NCBI GenBank assembly: GCA_965204295.1 | Contig: OZ241973.1 | Location: 2,046,001-2,110,000, forward strand | Reading direction: 5' to 3' | DNA: 64,000 nt | From: JAWKWH01 sp965204295 | GTDB lineage: Bacteria > Pseudomonadota > Alphaproteobacteria > Rhizobiales > Rhizobiaceae | Shown: in pieces, positions 35,181 through 43,772 of the stretch | How the letters are laid out: each line of letters opens with the position of its first letter | How positions within the stretch are numbered: the first letter of the stretch is position 1 | Position numbers and translations under genes: made by a program | The notes under the pieces: model-generated | Seen by the model: the letters and a program-made list of their open reading frames with translations, nothing else | Databases searched by the model: none | What the model was told of the DNA's origin: nothing

Positions 35181-36410
35181 TCATCGACGCACGATCGTCC
35201 TCACCCTGGCGTTCGCTTCCAGCGTCTTGTGCACCGGGCACTTGGCGGCGATTTCCTCGATCTTGCCGGCGAGCGCTTCGGGAACCCCGCCGTCGATCGT
35301 GATCACGCGCTCGAAACGATCTATCCCGCCGCCGGCGGCGGAGCGTTCGTCCCCGGCGCATTCGGCGCAATCGGACGAGTGGATTTTGTCGTGGGAGACA
35401 TCGACGCTGACGCGACCGAGATCGACCTTCCTGAAACCGGCATACATCCGCAATGTCATGGATGTGCAGGCGCCGAGCGCCATGGACAGAAAATCATAGG
35501 GCGTGGGACCGGTATCCATGCCGCCGACCGAAACGGGTTCATCGGCGAACAGACGGTGCGGACCCGCCTGAACCGTGTTCCGGAAACGGCCTTCGCCGGT
35601 TTCGGTCACCCGGACATGTTCGACCGCCTCCTCCCGAGGCGATTCCCCCGGCACATAGCGCGACGCCCAGCCCGCGATCACGTCGGCCGCGAAGGCGGCG
35701 TCCTCCGCCCTGGTGAGCAGGTGATCGGCCGTATCGAGCGATACGAAGCTCTTGGGATGTTTCGCCGCCATGAAAATCCGCGTGGCGTTTTCGATTCCCA
35801 CCGTCCGATCGAGCGGAGCGTGCAGCACCAGCAGCGCCTTTTTCATCGAACCGACCGCGTTCTTCAAATTCGCCGCGCGAACATCGTCGACAAACTGTTT
35901 GCGGATACGGAACGTCCGGCCCGCCAGTTCGACATCGGCCTCGCCGTCACGTTCGATTTCCTCGATGCCGGAACCGAAATTGTGCAGCACGTGCTCCGCG
36001 TCCGCCGGGGCGCCGATGGTCACGACGGCCCTCGCCTCCGGCACTTCGCCCGCCGCCGCGAGGACGGCGGCGCCGCCGAGCGAGTGTCCGATCATTATTT
36101 TCGGCGCCTCGAAATTCGCCCGAAGGTGTTCGGCCGCCGACAGCAGGTCCCCGACATTGGAGGTGAAATCGGTCGAGGCGAACTCGCCCTCGCTCGCTCC
36201 GAGGCCGGTGAAATCGAAACGCAGGACAGCGATGCCCGACCTCGACAGCGACGCCGCGATGCGCCGGGCGGCAAGAATGTCCTTGGAACAGGTGAAGCAG
36301 TGCGCGAACAGCGCATAGGCGCGAATCGGGCCGGTCGGGCTGTCGAGTCGCGCCGCGAGCGTCGCCCCCGAATGGCCCTTGAACTCAAGTTTGCGGATGT
36401 TTTGCGGCAT
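35181..36410 (-). CDS. alpha/beta hydrolase fused to an OsmC-family domain
   Basis: About 409-residue fusion. Residues 1-255 form an alpha/beta hydrolase: 'YALFAHCFTCSKDILAARRI', nucleophile elbow 'MIGHSLGGAAV' (Ser near residue 108), and 'LLVLHAPLDRTVGIENATRI' with the acidic residue. Residues about 270-405 form an OsmC/Ohr-like fold with the two conserved cysteines in 'ALGACTSMTLRMYA' and 'AAKCPVHKTLEA'. OsmC proteins reduce organic hydroperoxides through these Cys. This fusion is common in proteobacteria and is usually annotated as bifunctional; the hydrolase substrate is unknown. Start chosen at 'MPQNIRKLEF'; a 5-residue longer form is possible. Confidence 0.9.
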   Translation of the reverse strand: MPQNIRKLEFKGHSGATLAARLDSPTGPIRAYALFAHCFTCSKDILAARRIAASLSRSGIAVLRFDFTGLGASEGEFASTDFTSNVGDLLSAAEHLRANFEAPKIMIGHSLGGAAVLAAAGEVPEARAVVTIGAPADAEHVLHNFGSGIEEIERDGEADVELAGRTFRIRKQFVDDVRAANLKNAVGSMKKALLVLHAPLDRTVGIENATRIFMAAKHPKSFVSLDTADHLLTRAEDAAFAADVIAGWASRYVPGESPREEAVEHVRVTETGEGRFRNTVQAGPHRLFADEPVSVGGMDTGPTPYDFLSMALGACTSMTLRMYAGFRKVDLGRVSVDVSHDKIHSSDCAECAGDERSAAGGGIDRFERVITIDGGVPEALAGKIEEIAAKCPVHKTLEANARVRTIVRR

Positions 36411-36448
36411 GTCTGATCCTTCCATGGAGCGAACTGCCTATGACGCTA

Positions 36449-36928
36449 TCAGGTCTTTCGATCGCCGCCTTGTAGAATATCGTCGAGTTCGGCCCGTTCG
36501 GTTTCGCTCAGTTCCACCGGCGCGGTCGCGTCGCGGCGTCCGATCGAAACGAGCAGCGCAATTCCACCGGTCAGGAGGATGGCGAACGGCGAAATCCACA
36601 GCAGTGCGTTCTGAACGCTGAAACTCGGTTTCAGCAGCACGAATTCGCCATAGCGGGCGACGATGTAGGCAACCGCCTCCTCGTTGCTGTCGCCCGCCGT
36701 CAGGCGCTCGCGGACAATCACGCGGAGATCGCGCGCCAACTCCGCGTCGGAATCGTCGATCGACTGGTTCTGACACACGAGGCAGCGCAGTCCGGCGGAA
36801 ATCGCGCGCGCGCGCGCCTCAAGCGCGGGGTCGTCGAGAACTTCGTCCGGCGATACCGCATGGGCCGGCAACAGGGACGCGAATAGCGACATCGAAATGG
36901 CGATCCCGCCGCCGGCGATCCTTCTCAT
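36449..36928 (-). CDS. ccmH: cytochrome c-type biogenesis protein CcmH
   Basis: 159-residue membrane-anchored thioredoxin-partner protein of the Ccm (system I) apparatus. It has a signal peptide, the redox motif 'LRCLVCQNQS' (C49, C52), the helical bundle 'RDLRVIVRERLTAGDSNEEA' and 'RYGEFVLLKP', and a C-terminal TM helix ('ISPFAILLTGGIALLVSI'). CcmH keeps apocytochrome CxxCH cysteines reduced for heme ligation with CcmF. The ATG overlaps the ccmF stop by four bases. It is the last gene of ccmI-ccmE-ccmF-ccmH. A longer opening exists inside ccmF but has no signal sequence. Confidence 0.95.
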   Translation of the reverse strand: MRRIAGGGIAISMSLFASLLPAHAVSPDEVLDDPALEARARAISAGLRCLVCQNQSIDDSDAELARDLRVIVRERLTAGDSNEEAVAYIVARYGEFVLLKPSFSVQNALLWISPFAILLTGGIALLVSIGRRDATAPVELSETERAELDDILQGGDRKT

Positions 36929-38904
36929 TCCGCCGGCTCCGGCGACGGCCTGGCTTTTCGCCGCGCCGGCGCGCCGACACGCAGGCGGCGGTCGGCCAGC
37001 GACAGCGCCCCTCCGGCCATCATGACAAGCGCGCCGCACCAGATGAGCGTCACCAGCGGCTTCCACCACGCACGCACGACGATGCCGCCATCATCGGTCG
37101 GGTCGCCCAGCGACACGTAGACCTGGCTGAAACCGAGCGTTTCGATGCCGGCTTCGGTCGTCGACGTCCGCCGCGCGGTATAAAAGCGCTTCGCCGAGAC
37201 GATGTTCGCGATTTCATGGCCGTCCCGATTCAAGGTGAAGATTCCCCTGTCTTCGGAAAAGTTCGGTCCCGATCCCGGCTCGATGGCTTCGAACCTGAGA
37301 GAATACCCGCCAACCGGGATGGCCTCGCCCGGCTTCATCGCCACGATATGCTCCGTCTGAAAAGCGGCGATCGAAACAATGCCGATCACGGTTATCCCGA
37401 GACCGGCATGCGCAAGGGCGGTCCCGGCAATTGAGCGGGGAAGGCCGACCAGACGCCGCGGCACGATCGAGAGCGGAACCGACGGGATCCCGCATTTGAA
37501 AGCCAGATCGGTCACGGCTCCAAGAACGAGCCAGGCGCCGAGACCGATGCCAAGCGCCGGAACAACCCCTTTGAAACCGGCATGGATCGATATGGCGGCG
37601 ACGATCGCCAGAGCGCCGGCGAATGCGGCCATCAGCCGCTGCGAAACGGCGCGCAGGTCGCCGCGTTTCCACGCCATCAGGGGACCGAAGGGAACGGCGA
37701 TCAGCAAAGGCAGTATCAGCGGGCCGAAAGTGAGGTTGAAGAAAGGCGCGCCGACGGAGATCTTGTTTCCTGTCACCGCCTCGACGAGGAGAGGATAAAG
37801 CGTTCCGATCAGCACGGTCGCGGCGGCCGTGGTCAGGAACAAATTGTTGAGAACCAGCGCGCCCTCGCGCGAGATCGGATGAAACAGCCCGCCGGCGGAC
37901 AACGAACCGGCGCGAAAGGCGAACAATGCCAATGATCCGCCGATGAATACCGTCAGGATCGCCAGGATGAACACGCCGCGGCCCGGATCCGACGCAAAGG
38001 CGTGGACGGAAGTCAGTACGCCGGAGCGGACCAGAAACGTTCCCAGCAGCGATAATGCGAATGTCAAAATCGCCAGCAGCACGGTCCAGATTTTCAGCGC
38101 GGACCGTTTTTCCATGACGATGGCGGTATGCAGAAGAGCGGTGCCGGCGAGCCAAGGCATGAACGAAGCGTTTTCCACCGGATCCCAGAACCAGAATCCA
38201 CCCCAGCCGAGTTCATAGTAGGCCCAGTAGGATCCCATTGCGATGCCCCCGGTCAGAAAAGCCCAGGCGGCGAGCGTCCAGGGCCGCACCCAGCGCGCCC
38301 AGGCCGCGTCGATGCGGCCTTCGATCAGCGCGGCGACGGCGAACGAAAAGCAGATCGAAAATCCGACATAGCCGAGATAGAGAAGCGGAGGATGGATGGC
38401 GAGGCCGATATCCTGCAATACCGGATTGAGGTCGCGCCCTTCGACGGGCGCGGGCGTAAGCCTCGCGAAAGGATTGGACGTGGCCAGAATGAACGCGAAA
38501 AACGCCGCGCCGACCCATCCCTGCACGGCGAGGACATTTGCCTTCAACGCGGGCCGAAGATTGCGGCCGAAGAGCGCCACAAGCGCGCCGAAGAGCGTCA
38601 GGATGACCACCCAAAGCAACATGGAACCCTCGTGATTGCCCCAAGTGCCGGTGAATTTGTAAAGCAGCGGTTTCAGGGAATGGGAATTCCGCCAGACGTT
38701 CGTCACCGAAAAATCGGACTGAACGTAAGCGGCCACAAGCGCCGCGAACGCCAGCAGCGTCATCGCAAATCCGGTAATCGCGACCGGACCGCCGGTATCC
38801 ATCAACCGCGCATTGCCGGTCCTTGCGCCCCACAGGGGCAGAACCGACTGCACGAGCGAAAGGGCGAAGGCCAGCACAAGAGCGAAATGTCCCGATTCTA
38901 CCAT
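36925..38904 (-). CDS. ccmF: heme lyase CcmF
   Basis: 659-residue polytopic inner-membrane protein, the heme lyase core of system I cytochrome c maturation. It has about 15 hydrophobic segments, the tryptophan-rich signature 'GWGGFWFWDPVENASFMPWL', conserved His in 'DIGLAIHPPLLYLGY' and 'VILTLFGALVALFGR', and 'GVLTSVHAFASDPGRG'. The protein takes heme from CcmE and joins it to CxxCH of apocytochromes. Length is usual. It lies 23 bases after ccmE and overlaps ccmH. The c-heme domain encoded at 20279-22090 would be a client of this system. Confidence 0.95.
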   Translation of the reverse strand: MVESGHFALVLAFALSLVQSVLPLWGARTGNARLMDTGGPVAITGFAMTLLAFAALVAAYVQSDFSVTNVWRNSHSLKPLLYKFTGTWGNHEGSMLLWVVILTLFGALVALFGRNLRPALKANVLAVQGWVGAAFFAFILATSNPFARLTPAPVEGRDLNPVLQDIGLAIHPPLLYLGYVGFSICFSFAVAALIEGRIDAAWARWVRPWTLAAWAFLTGGIAMGSYWAYYELGWGGFWFWDPVENASFMPWLAGTALLHTAIVMEKRSALKIWTVLLAILTFALSLLGTFLVRSGVLTSVHAFASDPGRGVFILAILTVFIGGSLALFAFRAGSLSAGGLFHPISREGALVLNNLFLTTAAATVLIGTLYPLLVEAVTGNKISVGAPFFNLTFGPLILPLLIAVPFGPLMAWKRGDLRAVSQRLMAAFAGALAIVAAISIHAGFKGVVPALGIGLGAWLVLGAVTDLAFKCGIPSVPLSIVPRRLVGLPRSIAGTALAHAGLGITVIGIVSIAAFQTEHIVAMKPGEAIPVGGYSLRFEAIEPGSGPNFSEDRGIFTLNRDGHEIANIVSAKRFYTARRTSTTEAGIETLGFSQVYVSLGDPTDDGGIVVRAWWKPLVTLIWCGALVMMAGGALSLADRRLRVGAPARRKARPSPEPAE

Positions 38905-38927
38905 GGCTGCTTCCGGCCGGCGCGGCC

Positions 38928-39365
38928 TTACTCGTTGCGCCGCCAGACGCCCTTTTCCTTCAGGCTGTCGGCGACCTCCCTGGGCATATATGTTTCATCG
39001 TGCTTTGCAAGAACGGTGTCGGCCCGAAAGGAGCCGTCGCTTCGCAGGACGCCTTCCGCGACCACACCCTGCTTCTCCCGAAAGAGATCGGGCAATATGC
39101 CGTTATAGGCCACATTGACGATTGCCTCGCCGTCCCCGACCGCGAAGCGAATTTCGGTTCCCTGGCCGCGAATGACCGAACCGGACTCGACAAGCCCGCC
39201 CAGGCGGATGCGCTGTCCTGCCGCAACCTTCGCCCCGGCAAGCTCCGTCGGCATGTAAAAGTACGAGGTGCGCTGGCCGAGCGCATGGAAGACCAGCGCG
39301 GCGGCAATTCCCAGGAATGCGAGCCCGCCGCCGATCACGCTCAGCCGTTTCGACTTTCTTGTCAC
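38928..39365 (-). CDS. ccmE: heme chaperone CcmE
   Basis: 145-residue periplasmic heme chaperone anchored by one N-terminal TM ('LSVIGGGLAFLGIAAALVFH'). The OB-fold core has 'RIRLGGLVESGSV' and 'VNVAYNGILPDLFREKQGVV', and the heme-binding His H122 in 'LAKHDETYMPREV' (VLAKHDE motif). Heme is bound covalently to this His before transfer by CcmF. The gene is 3 bases downstream of ccmI in the ccm operon. Confidence 0.95.
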   Translation of the reverse strand: MTRKSKRLSVIGGGLAFLGIAAALVFHALGQRTSYFYMPTELAGAKVAAGQRIRLGGLVESGSVIRGQGTEIRFAVGDGEAIVNVAYNGILPDLFREKQGVVAEGVLRSDGSFRADTVLAKHDETYMPREVADSLKEKGVWRRNE

Positions 39366-39368
39366 CGC

Positions 39369-40505
39369 CTAATTCGTCCTTTCGATGCCGATGCCCGCGG
39401 CAAATCCGGCCAGAGCGTGGGATGCGCCCGGAACTTCCTTCAGAGCCTCCATGCCCCTGCCGAGTGCCGCACGGGCCTCGTCGGGCCTGTTCATTACCAC
39501 ATAGGAACGTATCAGCTTCCGCCAGCCTTCCCGGTCGAGCGGATTTTCTTCCAGTTTCAACGCAAGGCCGGCGACCATTGTTTCGATCATCGCGGCCCGG
39601 TCTTCCGGGGACATCCTTGAGGCCGCTTCCAGATCTTCGGCGTCCGGGCCGGGCCGGCGGGGGCCGGCGGTTTGCCTCGATCCCGCCTGCAATGCGGCGA
39701 TGGCGTTCAGGGCCGCCTGACCCCACGGGGACAGTTCCGGCGCGTCGGCGGCGACTTCCCGCCACCCGGCGACGGCCTCTTGCGCCTTGCCCTGCTGCGC
39801 CATCGCCATGGCGAGAAAGAACCGAGCTTTCAGATTTCGCGGTTCATGCGCGACCGCGGCCTCAAAAGCGTCGCGAGCCTCGGGCGTCATCAGGCCGCCG
39901 CCGATTGCGAGAATCGCTTCCCCGAGGCCCGATTGCCGTTCGGCGCTGCTTCCGCCGATGCGGATTGCGTTGCGATAAGCCCTTTCCGCGTCCCGATAAC
40001 GCCGAACCCTGACATAGATCGGTGCGATCGCGTCCCAGCCGCGCCCGTCCCGAGGGTTTTCCACGAGGTGTTTTTCCGCCCTCGCGATCAGTTCCTCGAT
40101 CGTATTTTCAGCCGGATTCCCGTCCAGTCTCGCGTGCAGGGGCCGGGCGGGAATATCAGGAGAACCGATGACCGCGTAGATGCCGAGGGACACAACCGGA
40201 ATTGACAATACGGCGATTGTCGCGAGCCACTTGCCCGCCGTCTCGAATTTCCCGGGGCGGTTTCGGGAGAACCGCCCTGTTTGAAGTATTCGCCGCCCGA
40301 TTTCAGCGCGCGCTTCTGCGGCCTCTCCTCCTCCGATTATTCCGCGGGATTCGTCGGAATCGACCTCGACCATCTGGTCGCGATAGACTTCAATATCGAA
40401 TGCGTCGGCGCCGTGTTCGTCAGTCCGTTTTCGGGCAAACGGCAATAGAACCGCCAGGCACGCCACCGCGCAAAGAATGACGGCTATGATCCAAAACGTC
40501 AGCAC
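39369..40505 (-). CDS. ccmI: cytochrome c biogenesis protein CcmI
   Basis: 378-residue apocytochrome chaperone of the Ccm system. Two TM helices lie at the N-terminus (about residues 2-22 and 91-113), separated by a cytoplasmic leucine-zipper-like segment, and several TPR-like helices follow ('RDGRGWDAIAPIYVRVRRYR', 'EPRNLKARFFLAMAMAQQGK', 'LDREGWRKLIRSYVVMNRPD'). CcmI presents apocytochrome c to the CcmF/H ligase. It is the first gene of the ccmI-E-F-H operon, as in other alphaproteobacteria. The ccmABCDG genes are not in the window. Confidence 0.9.
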   Translation of the reverse strand: MLTFWIIAVILCAVACLAVLLPFARKRTDEHGADAFDIEVYRDQMVEVDSDESRGIIGGGEAAEARAEIGRRILQTGRFSRNRPGKFETAGKWLATIAVLSIPVVSLGIYAVIGSPDIPARPLHARLDGNPAENTIEELIARAEKHLVENPRDGRGWDAIAPIYVRVRRYRDAERAYRNAIRIGGSSAERQSGLGEAILAIGGGLMTPEARDAFEAAVAHEPRNLKARFFLAMAMAQQGKAQEAVAGWREVAADAPELSPWGQAALNAIAALQAGSRQTAGPRRPGPDAEDLEAASRMSPEDRAAMIETMVAGLALKLEENPLDREGWRKLIRSYVVMNRPDEARAALGRGMEALKEVPGASHALAGFAAGIGIERTN

Positions 40506-40560
40506 TGGCTCATGAACTTTCCCGGTATAAGTTGAAACCCGTGACGGGGGATTTCGAGCG

Positions 40561-40986
40561 TCACGTCAACGGCGTCCAACTGCCGTCGGCGTTGCGGCAC
40601 GCGGTTCCCTTCGCGGACCCCGACTTGCCGCCTCCGGTGATCGTATGCCGGTATGGACGGCAATCCTGAGACCCCACACGATAGGGCTGCGCGGCGACGA
40701 CTTCGCCTGCAAGGCTGCCGCTTTCGCTTCGCCATCTGACCGGCCGGCCCGCCGGCGTGTGTTCAAGAGCGCGGTATTCGGCTTCGAGCGCCAGCATGCG
40801 ATCGGACCTCCGGAAGCCGCCATTGCCGACCCGGCTGAACAGACCGCTTCCCAGCGCTTCGATTATCCCGGCCTTCGTCGCCTGGGCCACGCGATCATCG
40901 GAGGCCGGTCGCACCGCAAGCGAACCGGTCGATACACAGCCGCCCAGAAGCGCGATCAGACCAATCGATATCGTCAATCGCAGCAT
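40561..40986 (-). CDS. RT0821/Lpp0805-like surface lipoprotein
   Basis: 141-residue predicted lipoprotein with lipobox G-G-C (Cys17) in 'MLRLTISIGLIALLGGCVST'. The mature part has the surface-antigen pattern: 'ALEAEYRALEHTPAGRPVRW', 'SGSLAGEVVAAQPYRVGSQD', 'CRPYRHTITGGGKSG' and 'AKGTACRNADGSW', with two Cys likely in a disulfide. This matches the short RT0821/Lpp0805 (17-kDa-antigen-like) family of alphaproteobacterial outer-membrane-associated lipoproteins with unknown function. The ATG at 40986 is chosen because the signal begins there. Confidence 0.85.
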   Translation of the reverse strand: MLRLTISIGLIALLGGCVSTGSLAVRPASDDRVAQATKAGIIEALGSGLFSRVGNGGFRRSDRMLALEAEYRALEHTPAGRPVRWRSESGSLAGEVVAAQPYRVGSQDCRPYRHTITGGGKSGSAKGTACRNADGSWTPLT

Positions 40987-41086
40987 GGTGTCTCCGCCGT
41001 CGCCTTCCACCGCCATTTGCGCGATTTGACCGAATGGCGATCAATCAACCTCCGGATCAGGTTTGTCGGCAGGAATTTGCCACTCA

Positions 41087-41121
41087 TTAGAGCGCTTCCA
41101 TTTGAAGGTAAAGCGCTCTAA
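41087..41121 (-). repeat. 35-bp perfect hairpin overlapping the kinase stop codon
   Basis: A perfect 11-base inverted repeat (TTAGAGCGCTT at 41087-41097 and AAGCGCTCTAA at 41111-41121) with a 13-base loop covers the TAG stop (41118-41120) of the PhoQ-like kinase gene. It may act as the operon terminator although it has no T tract. Such AGAGCG-type palindromes look like a REP-like intergenic element. Confidence 0.75.
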
Positions 41122-42488
41122 CCGCCACCCGGCAGATGTACGACGGCGCGCAATCCGCCAAGTCGCGATTGTTCAAGATTGAGTGAACCGCCATATTCCG
41201 CCGCCAGATCGACGACAATCGCCAGTCCAAGTCCGTTGCCGGGCCTGGATTCGTCGAGACGCCCGCCCCTTTTGATCGCGTCCGCGGCCCTGTCCGCCGG
41301 GATTCCAGGCCCGTCATCCTCTATCGCGATTGAAACCGTGGGAGAATCATGGCCTTCGCCGATTTCGGCGACCGTTACCGCGACATTGCCGCGCGCCCAT
41401 TTCGCCGCGTTCTCAAGAAGGTTGCCGACGATTTCCTCCAGATCCTCTTTCTCACCGGCGAAAACCGGATCGGAGGCGGGAAGATCGAGTGCGAAAGTCT
41501 TGTCCGGATTGAGCTTGCCCAGCACCCGGACCATTCTCGCCATGGGCCCGGACAGTCCGGTGCGATAGATCACGGTATCGCGCTGGGCGGCGATGCGGGC
41601 GCGTTGCAGGGTATGGTCGATCTGGCGTTTCATCGCGGCCGCCTGACCGACGATTATCGTCCTGCGTCCGCCGCCGGCGGAACGTCCTTCATTGGTGATC
41701 ACCGCAAGCGGCGTTTTCAGCGAATGAGCGAGATTCCCGACCTGGGTGCGATAGCGTTCGACGATCTTGCGGTTATTGTCGATCAGCGCATTCGTTTCCC
41801 TGACGAGCGGCTCTATTTCCGGCGGAAATTCCCCACCCAGTTTCTCAACCTTGCCCTCGCGAATGTCCGTCATGGCCGCTCGTATCCGGCCAAGCGGACG
41901 CATACCAAACAAAATCGCGCCCGCATTGATGACGACCATCGCCGCTCCGAACAGCGCCAGATAGGCATAGAGAGCATTTCTGAATTCAGTGGTGTCCCGA
42001 TCCAGCCTTGTCAGATTTCCCATGATTCTGAACCGGGCGGCTTCCTCGTTTTCTCCCAGCGCGAATTCGGTCTCGACGATCCTGAGCTTCTCGCCGGCAA
42101 GTCCATCGGCGACATAGGTGCGCCGGAAGTCCGCATCGAAGGGAACCCGCCCGGTGGAAGGGGATTCGACCTCGCCGGTCATGGAGGCTGACCGCAATCT
42201 GCCCGAAATTGCGCCGTTCAGCGGCGTCACCTCCCAGTATGAACCCGATTCGCGCTGAACGAATCCAAGATCGCCCAGATTCGGCACGCCTCGCAGGCTC
42301 TCGTCCTCGGCCAGTCCGACCGCGCCGAGAAGCGTGAACAAATGGGCGTTCAGGATATTTTCGAAATCGCGTTCGGCGCGATTTTGATAGAGCGTCGATA
42401 TGATCGTGGCGATCGCGAACAGCGCCGCGATGGCCAGTATCGTCGATAGACCGGCAACCCGGAATGTCAGCGAGCGCGTCGAAAACAT
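41118..42488 (-). CDS. PhoQ-like sensor histidine kinase
   Basis: 456-residue kinase. TM1 is at about residues 12-33, the periplasmic sensor spans about 34-172, TM2 is at about 174-196, then HAMP ('GRIRAAMTDIREGKVEKLGG'), phospho-His H255 in 'GNLAHSLKTPLAVITNE', N box 'EEIVGNLLENAAKWA', G1 'IEDDGPGIPADRA' and G2 'GNGLGLAIVVDLAAEYGG'. The HSLKTPL H-box and NLLENAAKWA box are typical of PhoQ-like kinases. It follows its regulator by 48 bases, and a palindrome overlaps its stop codon. The sensed signal (Mg2+, pH or peptides in PhoQ) is not deducible. Confidence 0.85.
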   Translation of the reverse strand: MFSTRSLTFRVAGLSTILAIAALFAIATIISTLYQNRAERDFENILNAHLFTLLGAVGLAEDESLRGVPNLGDLGFVQRESGSYWEVTPLNGAISGRLRSASMTGEVESPSTGRVPFDADFRRTYVADGLAGEKLRIVETEFALGENEEAARFRIMGNLTRLDRDTTEFRNALYAYLALFGAAMVVINAGAILFGMRPLGRIRAAMTDIREGKVEKLGGEFPPEIEPLVRETNALIDNNRKIVERYRTQVGNLAHSLKTPLAVITNEGRSAGGGRRTIIVGQAAAMKRQIDHTLQRARIAAQRDTVIYRTGLSGPMARMVRVLGKLNPDKTFALDLPASDPVFAGEKEDLEEIVGNLLENAAKWARGNVAVTVAEIGEGHDSPTVSIAIEDDGPGIPADRAADAIKRGGRLDESRPGNGLGLAIVVDLAAEYGGSLNLEQSRLGGLRAVVHLPGGG

Positions 42489-42536
42489 GCTTCACACCCT
42501 CCATCCGGGATCAATCGCCGGCCCGGCCAAATCCGA

Positions 42537-43202
42537 TCAGCCTTCCGGCTCGCGAAGCCGATAGCCCATGCCCCGGACCGTTTCGATCAGATCGACGCCC
42601 ATTTTCCTGCGCAGGCGCCCTACAAATACCTCGATCGTGTTGGAATCCCGATCAAAATGCTGGTCGTAGAGATGCTCCACGATTTCGATGCGCGAAATTA
42701 CCTCGCCGACATGATGAATGAGGTATGCGAGCAGACGGAATTCGTGGGACGTGAGTTTCAGCGGGACGCCGTCGATGTCCGCCTTCGACGTCCTGGTGTC
42801 GACGCGAAGGGGACCGCATGTCAGTTCCGGCGAGGCGTGGCCGGCGGCGCGGCGGATCAACGCGCGCACCCGCGCCAGCACTTCCTCAATATGAAACGGC
42901 TTGGTGACGTAGTCATCGGCTCCGGCGTCGATACCCGACACCTTGTCGCTCCAGCGATCGCGCGCCGTCAGCATGAGCACCGGCATCGTCCTGTCATCCC
43001 GCCGCCAGCGCCCGAGTACACTGACGCCATCCATCCGGGGCAGACCGATATCCAGCACGATGGCGTCATAAGATTCCGTATCGCCGAGAAAATGCCCCTC
43101 TTCGCCGTCGAAGGCCCTGTCGATGACATAACCGGCGTCGGTCAGCGCCTCGCAAAGCTGGCGGTTCAGGTTCTTGTCGTCTTCAACAACGAGTATGCGC
43201 AT
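42537..43202 (-). CDS. PhoP-like OmpR-family response regulator
   Basis: 221-residue response regulator. 'VVEDDKN' acidic pocket, D51 in 'DAIVLDIGLPRMDG', 'LMLTARD' and 'DDYVTKPFH'. Output domain with 'KLTSHEFRLLAYLIHHVGEV', 'IEIVEHLYDQHFDRDSNTIE' and 'VGRLRRKMG'. The 'HLYDQ...DSNTIEVFVGRLR' block is close to PhoP/QseB-type regulators. Cognate kinase directly downstream; two small genes lie upstream on the same strand and may share the transcript. Confidence 0.9.
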   Translation of the reverse strand: MRILVVEDDKNLNRQLCEALTDAGYVIDRAFDGEEGHFLGDTESYDAIVLDIGLPRMDGVSVLGRWRRDDRTMPVLMLTARDRWSDKVSGIDAGADDYVTKPFHIEEVLARVRALIRRAAGHASPELTCGPLRVDTRTSKADIDGVPLKLTSHEFRLLAYLIHHVGEVISRIEIVEHLYDQHFDRDSNTIEVFVGRLRRKMGVDLIETVRGMGYRLREPEG

Positions 43203-43281
43203 TTTGTCGCTCGTGAATCTGGTTGTATCGCCGGTTTGACCGATTCACTCCGGTCGGAAAACAGTTCTCATCCGCGGCGGA

Positions 43282-43587
43282 TCACAGCGGGACGACGATT
43301 TCCCGTCGGCGCGGTCTCTGACCGTTCTTTCCCGGAATGAGCACGACGACGACGCAAACGGACTGGCCGCCTCTTGTCATCGCCCTCGCGGCCGCGAGTG
43401 TTCCGCCGTTTTGCGCCGCGATCCGCCGGCCGACGGCATAACAGTCGCCCGCCACAAGCGTCGTCCGTTCCGGCGGCGTCGGATTGACGGCCGGCAGCGC
43501 ATCGGCCGGCGCGGCCAAAATCAAAATGCAGAATCCGGCCGCTATTATGGCTGCCGGCGGCCATCTATGGACGGGTTTCGTGTTCAT
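43282..43587 (-). CDS. small secreted PepSY-like protein upstream of the PhoPQ-like pair
   Basis: 101-residue protein with an N-terminal signal/anchor ('AAIIAAGFCILILAAPADAL', mature from about residue 31). The mature domain 'LVAGDCYAVGRRIAAQNGGT' with a following 'AARAMTRGGQSVCVVVVLIP' and a basic end 'GQRPRRREIVVPL' has the helix-strand layout of a short PepSY domain and two Cys. PepSY-like proteins often precede PhoPQ-type systems and could modulate the sensor; that role is inferred. The ATG overlaps the stop of the preceding small gene by four bases, and the response regulator starts 79 bases later. Confidence 0.65.
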   Translation of the reverse strand: MNTKPVHRWPPAAIIAAGFCILILAAPADALPAVNPTPPERTTLVAGDCYAVGRRIAAQNGGTLAAARAMTRGGQSVCVVVVLIPGKNGQRPRRREIVVPL

Positions 43588-43772
43588 GCGGGCGGCGCGT
43601 GCGTCCAATCATAGAACTTCCCGCCCAGCCATTCACCGAAGCTCATGGATTCTTTGATGATGTAAACATAAGCTGCCCCTGCCTGAACCGCAACAACAGC
43701 CGGGTGAGCCGCCGCCGGTTTAGGGTTAGTCAAAGTGGCGGCGATGACTGCGGGAACTCTGCTCCGGTTCAT
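43584..43772 (-). CDS. small protein of 62 residues, unknown function
   Basis: 62-residue product 'MNRSRVPAVIAATLTNPKPA...' with an Ala/Val-rich middle and an aromatic end ('SFGEWLGGKFYDWTHAP'). There is no clear signal peptide cleavage site; a short hydrophobic patch is present. Its stop overlaps the start of the next gene (ATGA), which supports it being translated. I recognise no family. It would be the first gene of the PhoPQ-like operon. Confidence 0.4.
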   Translation of the reverse strand: MNRSRVPAVIAATLTNPKPAAAHPAVVAVQAGAAYVYIIKESMSFGEWLGGKFYDWTHAPPA

